DNA from: Hoplostethus atlanticus
Lineage: Eukaryota; Chordata; Actinopteri; Trachichthyiformes; Trachichthyidae
NCBI GenBank assembly: GCA_034670405.1
Contig: JAXDDX010000005.1
Span: forward strand, 3,444,001 to 3,508,000
Reading direction: 5' to 3'
Length of the DNA stretch: 64,000 bases
The notes under the pieces were generated by a model, which was given only the letters and a program-made list of their open reading frames with translations, was not told where the DNA came from and made no database searches. The translations under genes were made by a program, and so were the position numbers. Positions 45,301 through 56,103 of the stretch are shown piece after piece. Within the stretch, counting starts at the first letter, position 1. Each line of letters opens with the position of its first letter.

Positions 45301-46499
45301 ACAAGAAATTAATTTAGAAAAACAACTACTAACCTTCTGGGCTCCAATTGTGGCGATAAGAAGGACATTACATTTAAATATTTCCACTCCTTCACATTAC
45401 CACCAGCGGACCCACTCGGATTATATTTTCTGCGGTTTTTCATAAAGCTGTCCCGTAACTGCTTCCACCTCCTCTTGCAGTCTTCCACTGTGACAGAGTA
45501 ACAAACATACATTAGTAACACACAATACAATTACAACTTCATTTACTTATTATTTATTTATATTAATTATTTATAATATACTCATAATTGTTCTTATTTC
45601 CCCAGATTCCTAGGCACAGGAGAAACCTTTGCCAGCCTGGCATTTCAGTATAGACTTGAGAAGAGCACTGTGTCCCAGTCGGTACACATGACCTGCCGGG
45701 CTATAGAGAGGCGGATGATGGCAGCGCAGTTTCCCAGGCCAACAGAGGAGATGTGGAGAGACACCGCATCAAAATTCTGGAACAAATGGAATTTCCCTAA
45801 CTGTCTAGGGGCCATTGATGGAAAACGTGACCATAAATGCACCACATAAATCAGGCAGTTTATACTTTAACTATAAGAAGACTTTTTCAATAGTTCTGCT
45901 AGCGCTGGTAGATGCTGACTACCGATTCATTACCGTCCAGGTGGGGGACTATGGAAGGACTCGTGATGGAGGTTTCTACACTGGCTCTGATCTTGGCAAA
46001 GGAATGGCAGCAAAAACTCTGCAGGTTCCTGCAGACTGTCCTCTGCCAGGGTCTGGCCAACAAGGCGATATGCCATACACTATGGTGGGAGATGCGGCTT
46101 TCCCACTAAACATTTCTAATGAGGCCATTCCCAGGACAACACCTTCCAAGATGGAGGAAGGTCTACAATTATAGACTGTCCAGGGCCAGAATGGTGGTGG
46201 AGTGTGCCTTTGGGATTCTGGCAGCAAGATGGAGGGTGCTGTACACCCATATCAACATGAAGCCAGAGAATGTGGACTCTGTTGTTCTGGCCGTGTGCAT
46301 TCTGCACAACTACCTACTGAACCCGGCACAGAATCAGAGGTGGTTGGAGGAGGCGGAAGAACATGGGGAACGCCTACAGGATGTGAGAAACATGGGTGGA
46401 AACAGAGGATGCAGAGAGGCATATGATGTAAGAGAGAAGTTATGTGCTTTCTTCATCTCCCCTGAGGGAAGAGTGCCCTGGCAGGACCACATGGTGTAG
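42363..46499 (+). pseudogene. Harbinger DDE transposase (HARBI1-like), spliced, frameshifted
   Basis: A tiny first exon ATGG (42,364) ends at GTAAGT. Exon 2 (42,616-42,895) reads RRRALALYLLLRRRG, INQRRKEHGVFHNLVAELSL, MDAEKMYHLLSLIGPD and LTRQTTNYREAIQPKQRLAV. Exon 3 (45,605-46,499) holds the nuclease: GTGETFASLAFQY, LGAIDGK (first D), VGDYGRTRDGGFY and MVGDAAFPL (second D region), RMVVECAFGIL (E), and a long C-terminus to VPWQDHMV. Frame changes occur near 42,680, 42,760, 45,829 and 46,110. The reaction of the family is cut-and-paste with a 3-bp duplication. Fairly young by its readability. Confidence 0.85.
42966..44213 (+). mobile_element. non-autonomous hAT element, copy 2, 8-bp target duplication
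   Basis: GTGTATTG at 42,958-42,965 and 44,214-44,221 flank ends TAGGGGTGGGCGGTAT / ATACCGCCCACCCCTA. It matches the element at 17,677-18,942 along its length in the opposite orientation. Its BED-finger exon (from about 43,183) has a frame change near 43,290 and a deletion after about 43,560, so unlike copy 1 it is no longer open. 1,248 bp. Confidence 0.92.
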
Positions 46500-47651
46500 T
46501 GTGTTTCCAGCTACATGTAAATTAAAGACACATACATGTACGTGGACACATTGTGTATATTGTGTTAAGCCAAAAATAAATGTGTGAAAATTGAAACGAT
46601 ATTTGGTAATTGTTCCTCTGTGTTTATTATGTACTGTAAATAAATTTGAATGATAATCCCTTTTCATTATTTCAAGTACACTGTCATCATCAAACCTTTT
46701 ATACAAGTAGGAATTGGCATGTACTGAAGTAAAGGTTGAGTCTTGGTTGAAATACTTGTGCTTTGCCGCAATATTATTTTTACACACTATAAAAATGTAG
46801 GTTATTGTCAAACACGTGTAACTAAGTGCCCATGAGCTGATTAGATTATCAATGCAAGGAAATAAATACCAAAGTTGTAATTACACTAGTACATCAACGA
46901 CAATTGGTCATAAATAGAAAATACTCTATAGTATATTCTATACTACCAGTTCAAAGTACTTGCAACATTATTGTAGTACTTTATGTTAACAACTTAAATT
47001 ACTTTATAAAATACTGTCGGCAAATATGGTTTCACACTATAGAATAATGTGACATGTTCTATTGTTAGGAGCATACAGTAAAAACTGCATTGAAGGTTTT
47101 TCTTCTGGATTTGGAGAGTGTTTTTAGGTGAGGACAGTTTTCCTTGGGGGTTGGTATGGAGCTGGGGGGAAAGATGGCTGAAGGCCCCTGGTGGGCCGTG
47201 TTCTGTAAACGGTGTAAATTTGATCACACAGTGTTGACTCTGTTATTGAATCTATGCTAAAGAGGCCATATATTTTGCCAATATATATTACCAACAATCT
47301 GTCTTCTGTTTGGGATAAATGTGGACAATAGAAAACGCACTGAACTTGTGGGAGACCCATTGACACAGTAGATAAACATAGCATATACTTACTTGTTGCT
47401 CCAACAGCCGTCGCAACAGCATCCCAACATATATCTTTTTTGCTGTTGTCTTTGTAGAACGTGTGCTGCGGGTCATACAACTCCCTGTACTTCTCCACTT
47501 CGAGGATTAACTTTATGTCGTCATCTTCAAAATTTCGCTGCAGGTCTTCAATGTAGGGGTTTAAATCTTTATTTTGAAATTTGTTATATTTTGGAAATTG
47601 ACCGGATGCTCTATGCCGTTCCTGTGTCTGACTTCCTGCCCAGCTTGACAC
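44427..47651 (-). pseudogene. MADF/BESS protein of the Harbinger element
   Basis: Exon 1 (about 47,651-47,397) reads YIEDLQRNFEDDDIKLILEV, EKYRELYDPQH, DICWDAVATAVGATSK, the first half of a MADF domain, and ends at GTAAGT. Exon 2 (45,489-45,333) completes it: VEDCKRRWKQLRDSFMKNRR, KYNPSGSAGG, EWKYLNVMSFL. Exon 3 (from 45,213) is Ser/Pro/Thr-rich. A later piece (44,700-44,830) reads SLVPKLNRLP in one frame and SDFEQEEHKR in another, matching a BESS motif. The C-terminal part is Gln/His/Pro-rich to 44,427. MADF proteins bind DNA and, in Harbinger elements, escort the nuclease. At least one frame change lies around the BESS motif; the true start codon is unclear. Confidence 0.75.
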
Positions 47652-48041
47652 ATTCGCTCACGAATCGAGAAAATCTTAGACCTCACGCCGAAACGGTCGC
47701 TGCAGGCTGCGGCCATTCGGCGCCCTTCCGCGGCCGGTGTGTCCCCGGCGTCAGTATCTCCCCTGCAGTTGCAGTCCTGCCCTTGCCGTTATTTTATTAT
47801 TATTCTCATCCCTGTTATTATTGGTTCGATTCGTCTTTGTCCTAGGTTTAAGTTGATCAATAAAACATTGTTATGATTTGCGCTTGAGCAATGGTCTGTG
47901 TACTTAATTCGATTGAAAGCCTGAGCGGGCCCAAGCACACACAAACTGAACTATTTCCCTGGGCATAATTCCCAGGGTGGCGTAGTCTATACCGCGTCAC
48001 ACACTGAAAACTATCATTACCAGTTATACGTACATTAGAAC

Positions 48042-48237
48042 CTTTTTTAGAAACAAGTCTTACATTACATACATAAGAATTAAGTGTTGGGATACCTTCA
48101 TTGATAATATGACAGTGGATGGCATGACATATGGTCCTGTCCTTAAATAGGAAGGACACCCTCTGTCCATCCAACGTGCTCCCTTCTCGAGGGTTGGCTT
48201 TAACAATTTTGTGCAGGCCACCTTCAAAATCTCTATT
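48042..48237 (-). pseudogene. unidentified exon
   Basis: After a TTTTCCTCAG acceptor the frame reads NRDFEGGLHKIVKANPREGS, TLDGQRVSFLFKDRTICHAI, HCHIINEGIPTLNSYVCNVR, LVSKK and reaches a possible GT donor at 48,040. Sixty-five codons with a mixed, globular-like composition and no repeats. I do not recognise the family. It lies right beside the probable solo LTR. It may be a lone exon of a host gene or of an unknown element. Confidence 0.4.
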
Positions 48238-48464
48238 CTGAGGAAACACAATTTTTGGGAATCATGATAGAAATCAATCACAGAGCAGAGGTTTATGCAG
48301 GTACTTGATTCAATCTAAGTTTACCGTACATACCCCATTTTCTAGATATTTCTGTAAATGTCTTTTTAAACTTACATAAAAAAAACTTTAAAAAGGATGT
48401 GAATGTGCAGGAAAATAAACTACTGAACTCTATACTAATGGAGTGGAGTAGTTATGGTGAGGTC

Positions 48465-48715
48465 ATTAGTTAGCGTTGGGGTATTTACCATAAGTGGGAT
48501 AACTGTAGTAGGGTAATTACTATCTTAGTGTAATTAAAGCCAGTGGAGTAGCTCTTGTGGGGAAATTAGTAATTGTGGGGCAGCATAGTCAGTGGGGTAG
48601 TTAATGTGTTTGGGGTTGTCATAATGGGATAGTTGGTGGGTGTGGGGAAGTTATAGTGATTGGGGCAGTTGTAGTGAAGTGATCAGATAGTGTGGTAGTT
48701 GTAGTGAAAACATAT
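48465..48715. repeat. degenerate minisatellite
   Basis: Loose repeats of a GTGGGGTAGTTATAGT-like word of about 15-17 bp (GTAGTTATGGTGAGG, GTGGGATAACTGTAG, GTGGGGTAGTTAATG, GTGGGGAAGTTATAG, GTGTGGTAGTTGTAG). Strongly diverged, so old. Confidence 0.65.
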
Positions 48716-48719
48716 CTTA

Positions 48720-49240
48720 CGTGGGAGATAACCTGGGATTCACTCTGGTCCCGCTGAAAATGGACCCCAGACACAATGTGGCCATTTTGGTTTAGCTGAA
48801 GCCTCAGCTTACTCCTAGGTACGACGGTCTGGGGAAGGCAGCAGGCACACTTCTCTTAATAAGGAATTGGATGTCCAGCCACCACAGTTTTCTGGTGACA
48901 GACATTAGAAGCTGGTATAGCTACCACAAGGTACAAAGATAATAAGGTACTGTTTTATATCAGATATAAATTTATACCAACATTATCTTTTATGAAATAT
49001 AACAAACTTGAAGACTCCTTCGTATACCCACAAGTTCATATTATTATCCGTGAGTTGTAATGGTAACATACAACACTGTAGCAGATTGACATCTAGTGTC
49101 TACAATTTATATTAAAAAACAACAACATTTGAGTGATATTTTAGCTAGCAATAATGAGATTTGCTACTAGCAATCTATTTTCAGAATCTTGTATAAAATA
49201 TACAAGTTACTAGGTATATTTAAAATTGTATTTTCTCTAA
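48720..49240. other. non-coding, nothing recognised
   Basis: No domain, repeat end or RNA signature seen. Confidence 0.5.
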
Positions 49241-49553
49241 ATGTGACCTGCTCTCACAGAATCAGTCGGAAGTCGCAATGGCTGATTTACGTAGAAACGC
49301 CTTTTAATGTCAAGTCTATTTTTGACCATTTTGGTATTTTGACTAATTTTAATAAAACAAAACCTTGGCTTTCATAATCTTTATGAATTATTTCCTATTT
49401 TGGAGTGGAAATATAACTTTGAAGCATAAAAGCAAGATATGGTATTTGGCGAAGTTGATCGCGGCAGCGGCATTTAGCGATAACTAGCCAGCTGCATCCG
49501 CACCTGTTGGTTGTCAAGTTAGCAAGCTAGTATCGTAATCACAAAGACTTTCA

Positions 49554-50815
49554 ATGGCGTCTCAGAAAGAAGAAGAAATCGCTCGGCAATCCAGTGTTGT
49601 CTGTGGATTCCGGCGATCGGTGGTGAGAGCTTATTGACGACTACTTTTTGGCACCGAGATCTGACCGAGAGACGGCTGAGGAGAGCGGCTCGGACGACAC
49701 GGGAACGGACAACAGTGAAACCTCCGGCAACACTTCGGACTCTGACAGGCCCATTTCAGACACCGACAACGATGAAGATGTTGATATGGAGCCACTTTTT
49801 TTTAACAGACCCAATATCTGCCGTCCGTGAGTCGGATGAATGGGATGAATATGTGAGCTACGGATCTGGGGCCTCATTACAGAAACTTCCTAAGTCTGAA
49901 ATCCTATCTTATCTCAGTTTAGGATGACATTTAGGATTTTTGGTATTACAGAAACATGTTTCCTAACTGCATTTAGGAAAAAATCCTATCTTATTTTAGG
50001 ATAGGAATTTAGCTATTACAGAACCGTCCTAACTGAATAATTTCCTAAATTAGGAATCCTAAATTAGGATGGCATAGACCCTGTCCTAAATTCAAAATAA
50101 CTGCCAAAAGTGGCAGCACCACTATTGTTAGGTCTGTATGTCAATGACAATGAAGATGGGGAACAACATGAACACCGAAATATTATTTATTTTTAATAAA
50201 TACAATGTATAATATAATAATGTTATAATAATAATATTATTATATTTATATTATTATAATAATATTATTTTAATCTTTATCCTGGGCTGATAATTGGGAT
50301 GAAAACTTCCCAAAAAGGTGTAGTTTCTTCTCCTCCACCAACATGATTAATGCCTCCGACTCATCGATATTAAAATTGAACGCCCGTCTTTTCTTGTCCA
50401 TTATAGCAAGCTAGCTAGCCAGTGACAGTTGAAGTGAGACAGCTGTTGATATTACATTCTAATCAAGGATAGTGACAGTCTCGTGTACATTCTAAACACA
50501 GATACAGGCATGACAGGACGAGTGCTGATTGAAGAATCGAGTTTACAGTTCTAGTTAGGATTTCTTAAGTTAAGACAAGATACGAGGTCTGAGATAGGAT
50601 AGGATACAGCCATGGGTTTAGGAATTGCTTCTGTAATAGGAAGATAGGATTTTTCCTATCTCTGAAACTTAAGTTAAGATAGGACAAGCAGTTAGGAAAT
50701 TCTTCTGTAATGAGGCCCCTGGAGGGGATATCGAGAAGGCTCGTAGCTTCAAGTGTGGCTGCAAATGTCATCAGGGAAAGCCTTGCTACATCCTCTTCTC
50801 TATGGTGAAAGAACG
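49554..50815 (+). pseudogene. acidic/cysteine protein of the 3.1-kb transposon
   Basis: ATG 49,554 starts MASQKEEEIARQSSVV. A shifted frame then reads YFLAPRSDRETAEESGSDDT, GTDNSETSGNTSDSDRPISD and DNDEDVDMEP, a Ser/Asp-rich run. A further shift gives VRESDEWDEYVSYGSG, where a MITE (49,869-50,718) enters. After it come DIEKARSFKCGCKCHQGKPC and YILFSMVKERE. The CxCxC...C cluster suggests a small zinc-binding region. I recall similar acidic-plus-CxC openings in fish transposon proteins but cannot name the family. At least two frame changes plus the insertion: not functional. Confidence 0.45.
49869..50718. mobile_element. MITE (Harbinger-like), 3-bp target duplication
   Basis: CTG is duplicated at 49,866-49,868 and 50,719-50,721. 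The ends are GGGCCTCATTACAGAA and the inverse TTCTGTAATGAGGCCC. The first and last 200 bp are filled with TCCTAA/TTAGGA words that can pair. 850 bp, no coding content. End type and 3-bp duplication resemble the Harbinger element at 40,578. Confidence 0.88.
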
Positions 50816-51329
50816 AGAGAAATGAGATGTGACTGCTGGTAAGCACTTTTCCACTTATCCCATAGAGCTAGCCAACATTAGTAAACACAAGTGTGTTCAT
50901 CTTATCTTCTTTAAACCTTGTTCTCAGTAATAATGAACACTGTAGGTAATGTTTTGAGTAGTTCTAGCTAGCTGGTCAACAGGACTCTGTAGTGGTATTT
51001 AACTACAGATGAGTGGTCTCACACTGAAATGACAAAATTAGTTCTGTTAATTTATTTTAATTGTCACAAATTGAATGTAGGCCTAAGATGTTTTTTATTT
51101 CCTAGGTGAGAAACACATGATCCTGTCAGCAGCACTATGAACTGATCCAAAGAAACTGCTTGTTCCAAAGGAAGCAGCAAAAAGAAAAGATGCACCAGAG
51201 GACCTCTTACTTTATTGATGGTGATCACATATGCAGAGATGATGAATGTCTAGAGGAATTATTGAATCATTTAAGGATTTAATTAGTGATATGTGTAATA
51301 TGGTTATATCTTTTCTTGCAATATTACTT

Positions 51330-51600
51330 TGGGGTTTAAATCAAATCAAATCACATGTATCTGTACAGCCCTTAATCACCATTACAGTCTCTAAGGGCTT
51401 CACAGTGCCCAACATGTGAAACAATAAATGGTTAGTACACGACATCCCCCAGCCTTAGACCCTCAACAGAGGACAAGGAAAAACTCCCCAAAAAAAAACC
51501 TTTTAGAGAAAATTGGAAGAAACCTTGGGAGGGGCTACTCAGAGAGGGATCCCCCTACCAGGACGGTTGGGCGTGCAATAGATTTGAGATTTGATTGGGT
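51330..51600. repeat. common fish interspersed repeat
   Basis: The words GAGGACAAGGAAAAACTCCC, GGAAGAAACCTTGGGAGG and CCAGGACGG are ones I associate with a widely dispersed teleost repeat. Not assigned further. Confidence 0.45.
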
Positions 51601-51710
51601 TTGGGTAAGCAGCGTATACATAAATTTATTATGGTGGGACGTCCGGATCTGAAGTTTATTGTGGTGGGACATCCGGATCTGATGTGTTTAATATTTTGGC
51701 ACTTGGCATT

Positions 51711-51782
51711 TATACCAATCTATATATCAATGTATAGGTCAAAGGGACACTTTGACCTATACATTGCTATAGATTGGTATAA
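51711..51782. repeat. near-perfect hairpin
   Basis: ATACCAATCTATATATCAAT / GTATAGGTCAAAG is followed after about 5 bases by its inverted copy CTTTGACCTATACATTG / CTATAGATTGGTAT. The stem is about 31-33 bp with a two-base asymmetry. Confidence 0.8.
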
Positions 51783-52639
51783 ATCTTCTACACTGTATAG
51801 GCTACTGTATACATTAATCATATATTTCCAAATAAAGAATGTGTTTACATAAACACTTTAACGTATATCAGTATGTTTGTCTTCCTTTTTACACAATTTA
51901 ATTTTGTATAACCATAATTGTGGGGGGTTGTGGAGGGGAGTCACAGATTTTTCACAACGTCTTCAAGGTGCTTTTGAAAGATTCATTAATAGTGGATAAA
52001 TAGTGAAAGTGTACTGTGTGTAATATAACCTTAAAGAGCAATTTCTCCTCATTACATAGATGCCTAAATGTTATATCTGTTATTTAAAATAATCACTCAA
52101 GCAGCATTTGTTTGTGAGATGTCAAAGCGGCAGGCCCCCCAGAAATGGAATGTTCAGAGTCATAACGGAACGTTTTTTTAAAGGCCTTTTTCTCAAAACC
52201 ACACTTTTGTGTCTCTCGTTGTATAACGCCACATAACTTTCCCATTTTTTGGAGGAGTGACATGGTTTTAGTCTAATTGGAAAGCCTACATTCTCCTCTT
52301 TCAAGTAATATGAAAACCCCAAAATGTGTTTTGGGGTCAATGTGACTGATTCTGTGAGAGCAGGTCACAAATAAATGCATCATAAAAATACACATTAAAA
52401 AAAGGTACCTTCTTTTTTTGTTGACAGCTCCTCTGGAAGCCTCGCCGGAAAAATTCTGAAAAAATACTGAAATCCAACCATGTCTTGGTTGGAAAATGTG
52501 CCTGACCTCTTTATTTATTGTTTCAATTTGTGGAATGGGTGATGACAATGCTGTCAATTTAAGTTAACACTTGCTCTCAATAATCGAACGAGCCCTTCCC
52601 GACATTTTGACCTAGAGCTCGATCAAATAGTTGAACCGT

Positions 52640-53000
52640 TAAGACTGATCTGAATGCGACAGGAAATATAATTAATATATTAATATAACGTAATTGTTAA
52701 GTTACACGTTTTTGTGTTTTATTGCTTTAGTCAATACAAAATATATATATAATTTTGTTAAAGATAAAAATCCTGCAGATATGATCTTATATAAAAGATA
52801 TATATACACCATATTATACCAATTAAATAAAATAGATGCTGTCATGCATAACACTCTGAAAGCACATTGTTATTGCAATGTGAATACAAAGTTCAACAAT
52901 CCCTATGATTCTAAAGACCTGCTTTAAATCAACAATTTAAAAATTGTATAGCCAGAGCTACCCAACTGGACGTGTCACGCTACCCAGCTGGATAGCGCAG
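52640..53000. other. AT-rich non-coding
   Basis: Nothing recognised apart from short AT runs. Confidence 0.5.
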
Positions 53001-53064
53001 CGCTAACCAACTGGACAGCCCACACTACTCAGCTGATAGGCGGTGTCTTGTTAACTGGACGTAT

Positions 53065-53162
53065 CTCTCATAACTCGGTATGTGGTGTCTACTAACTGGG
53101 TATGTGGTGTCTAGTAGCTGGATATGTGGTGTCTACTAACTGGATATGTGGTGTCTACTACA
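53065..53162. repeat. 22-bp tandem repeat at the LINE 3' end
   Basis: About four units of CTAACTGGATATGTGGTGT (plus CTA), becoming more diverged towards 52,965. It directly abuts the 3' side of the R2/NeSL-type LINE, so it may be the element's tail. Confidence 0.75.
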
Positions 53163-55380
53163 CTTGGCGAGGGAAGGCAGAGAGGACGGTGGCTGCTTGG
53201 TGGCCTTGGTAACTCGCAGCCATTATACAGAAGGTAGTTAAAGGCTTTCATAATGCCCAAAGAATAAAGCAGTGTTCTGCGGCTAAATAGCCTAGCCAGA
53301 CATTTCATCCTGCCCCAGGGGATTCCGAGTTTCTTAACCATCTTGAAGTTTCCTCTATACCACTTTCCCCTTGCTCCGATGGGAAATCCTAAAGCCACCA
53401 GGGCAAGGTGAGGAAATCGTCTTATTACACTCTCAGGGCTTGTATTTGTCCACCTTGTCCATATATGCTGCCTCCAAAGTTGACAAGTTGGTTTTGTAGC
53501 GAACCGCTACGTCTATTACAAGAGCCTTGTTACCTCTTAAAGCCAGGATATGAGGAACTCTTACTTTGCCCTCATCGTCCACCAATCTCATCTCCTTGTG
53601 GAAAATCCATCCACGTGAAGAACCTTCTTGGGCTATGAGCCTGCAGATTTTATTGTCTCTCCATTCTGTTGGCCTTCATGGACCTGCATATGCCCAAGAC
53701 ATGTTTGTTTGTTTCTACACACATGACTAGGTGTTTTGTTTCTCCTGCATGTATTGGGGCCTTCCTTCTTGCCCCTGCCAAGCCCCAAGTGTGCCCTAGT
53801 GGGGTATGTATTTGACCTCAACTGTAGGTCTGCTATGAATTGGGATTCCTTGAATCCCACTGCACCCGGGTCCCTCAGCCAGTCATTGCTCAACTTATTA
53901 TTTCTGAAGTTGGCGATCCCAACACCTTGGACCAGAAGCTCCATCCATTTTGCCAACTCATTATGCCTCCAGTCCAACATTTTCCAAGCGGATGTGAAGT
54001 TGGGGTTGTCTTCCATCCCTTATTTCATCTTGGGTATATTATCATATTATCATATCACCCCCTGCATCGGCCCACGCTTTCCTGAGTCTTCCCGGAGTAA
54101 AAGTTGCTCTTCTAACAACTTTGGTACACTCATCTTTGGAGTTGTACATTGACATGATTCTCCTCGCTTCAAGTGTGGGAATATGTCAGGCCAATTTCTG
54201 AATGCCCAGGCCTTCATCCCGCCTTCAACAGTAGAGGAAGCCATCTGTCACTGATTGGCTTAGGTGCAACCATTCTTTCACTGTAACTCTTATCGCAAGT
54301 CTTCAGCAAGGGTTGCTTCACCATCCCCAAGCCGAGTACACCAATTTAGGGATGATGTGGGTTCTTAGGATTTCTATTTTCTGAGAGGGTTTCAGCGGGG
54401 TCGCTGATGTTGTATCCTCAACCCTTTCAGATCAGGCGTCAAGATCCCCTTCCAAGGATTGATGTTGACCTCAAGGTATTTTTCTGCTCCGTCCGAGCCT
54501 ATTATGTGAAGTGGTTCACTGCCAAGTGACCACATGGGGCAGTCATTGACAGTGTAATGGCTCCCTTTCTTATCAATGAAGAAGCCATGGCACTTCTTAG
54601 TGTTGAGGCGTAAACCGGTGAGGTCGCAAAAGACCTCAAGAATAGCCAGGTTGCACTCCATGACATTAAAAGAGTTGCTCAAGATGACTAGGTCATCCGC
54701 CAAGGCCATTGTGGTTATTGATCTCTGCTCGATTTCAACTCCGATACCAACTTTCTCCAATGTACAAAGTAGGGCAATGGCAAGGTTGAAGAGTGTAGGA
54801 GACATTGGGTCACCCTGCTTGACCCCTACCTTCATTCCAATGGGCTCCGTGTACCCATCCGAGACCCTTACTTACTACCGTGGTACATTCTCTGTAAGAG
54901 TCTTCAGTGAGGTTTATTATAAGCCTGTCCACCCTCCTTTGCCTCAGCACTTCCAATAAGTGTAGGTGGGAGACCGAATCAAACGTCTTGGTGAAATCAG
55001 TAAACACCGCCAGAGGTTGTTTGTCCCTCTTATTCAGTCGCATCAGACTTTCTAGCAACATGAGGTTTCCAGCACACCCAGGGGCTGAAATTAAACCTTG
55101 TTGCCTCGGGTGTATCCTACACGCCTCGACCAGTCTACTATTCATAATACGTGAGAATAATCTCAGTATTATAGGACCTATTTGTAATAGGCCTCCATTG
55201 GGATAGATCGCACAACTTGTCCCAAGCCGTCGTTTTAGGAATCAAGTGGTCCTGTTCACCTTCAGTACCTTGGGGATTCTCCCGTTTAGCAACCTCGCCG
55301 TGACAGTTGCCAACCTTTTGCCTTCAGAGTCCCATTCCAATAGAGATGCCACTTGTCTTACTGATTTTCCTTATCCTCCT
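53065..55380 (-). mobile_element. R2/NeSL-type LINE, 5' truncated
   Basis: Reading on the minus strand: RIHPRQQGLISAPGCAGNL, VFTDFTKTFDSVSHLHLLEV, VGVKQGDPMSPTLFNLAIAL, MALADDLVILSNSF, LEVFCDLTGLRLNTKKCHGF (reverse transcriptase 55,145-54,400). A LQLRSNTYPTR block comes next, and at 53,600-53,420 VIDVAVRYKTNLSTLEAA and DKVDKY, the restriction-like endonuclease typical of R2/NeSL clades. Text after it (ALVALGFPIGARGKW) belongs to the same C-terminus in another frame. Several frame changes; the N-terminal part is absent. Ends in the 22-bp repeats. Confidence 0.8.
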
Positions 55381-55439
55381 GAGACCCAGCAAAAAAACGT
55401 TTTGAATTTTTTTGAGTTTTACATTACTTTAGTGTTTGG

Positions 55440-55480
55440 TGCACATATTACAAAGAATTTTTTTTTTTTTTTAATATTTT
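55440..55480. repeat. T-rich tract
   Basis: AATTTTTTTTTTTTTTTAAT in non-coding DNA between the LINE and the next LTR. Confidence 0.7.
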
Positions 55481-55521
55481 ATTTCATAAGTTATTGCATG
55501 TCAACTGTAGTTGACAACAGG

Positions 55522-56025
55522 ATGTGGCGGACTGGGGGGAGGGAGGGGGCTAGGCCTTTTTAACTTGTGTGTGTGTGAGTGTGCGCCAGTGTGAGAGGCT
55601 GGTGGAGAGAATGAAAGTCGACAGGCGATAGGGAGTATCGGGGGTCGACTGGGAGCGGAGAAACGAGCCAGCAGCCGCGTCAGGAGCGGGGTCCGCGGCT
55701 GGGGTGCCAGGACGGAGGCGAGGGCGCGAGCGAGGACGAGAGTGGGAGAGCGCGCATCTCCCTCCGCGGCGGCGACCGACGGAGGTCTGCGGGGGTGCAG
55801 TCGGGAGCCGCCTGCAAGAGCTGGTGTCAGTCGGGGTTGGAGCGGGATGCTCCTGCAAGCCTGGCAGGCTGGCCGGCTTTGGGGTTCCGCGGCTGACCCG
55901 CCGGGGAAGATGGAAGTGTGTCAGCGGAGGTAGATGGCGCCGACTGCCGTCAACACCAGGCCGGGTTTATTGGGGGGAAAATAAAACTGCCTGCTGGCGA
56001 GTTAGCTCTGCCTCCTCCTATTTTC
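55522..56025 (+). mobile_element. LTR or LTR fragment
   Basis: Starts TGTGGCGGACTGG, is very G/C-rich, has AATAAAA near 55,980, and matches the fragment at 36,216-36,490 in inverse orientation. No internal part is attached; the neighbouring DNA on the right is piggyBac. Most likely a solo or truncated LTR of a gypsy-type element. Confidence 0.55.
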
Positions 56026-56103
56026 GCACTATCTGGTCTGGTTGGAGACACCTTTTTTGATAGGAGAAGAATATTCCTCATCACTGGACTCCATGTTACT
56101 GGG

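Larger units (their letters stand above)
42196..47750 (+). mobile_element. near-complete two-gene PIF/Harbinger transposon
   Basis: The ends CGCCGGGGACACACCGG and, inverted, CGCCGGGGACACACCGG are perfect over 17 bp. The flanks are TAA (42,193-42,195) and TCA (47,751-47,753), close to the 3-bp duplication of this superfamily. It contains a spliced DDE transposase on the plus strand and a spliced MADF/BESS protein on the minus strand. An hAT copy (42,966-44,213) sits in the transposase intron. At 5.55 kb with both genes recognisable it is the most complete DNA transposon here, but about four frame changes disable the transposase. Confidence 0.88.
39533..48000 (+). mobile_element. probable solo LTR split into four blocks
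   Basis: Non-element blocks at about 39,533-39,737, 40,531-40,576, 41,766-42,192 and 47,751-48,000 read as one about 0.93-kb unit once the three well-bounded DNA transposons between them are set aside. The unit begins TGTAGCAGGTACTACC, has AATAAA at 47,860, and ends near CGCGTCACA, consistent with an LTR. No internal region or second LTR is visible. Target duplication not found, so both the LTR reading and the limits are tentative. Confidence 0.35.
49242..52369. mobile_element. DNA transposon of unassigned family
   Basis: TGTGACCTGCTCTCACAGAA plus TCAGTC at 49,242 is mirrored perfectly over 26 bp at 52,344-52,369. The 3.1-kb interior has a coding-like block at 49,554-50,815 (itself split by a MITE) and a common fish repeat at 51,330-51,600. 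No catalytic domain is recognised and the target duplication is unclear. The inverted ends alone argue for a DNA transposon. Confidence 0.55.
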
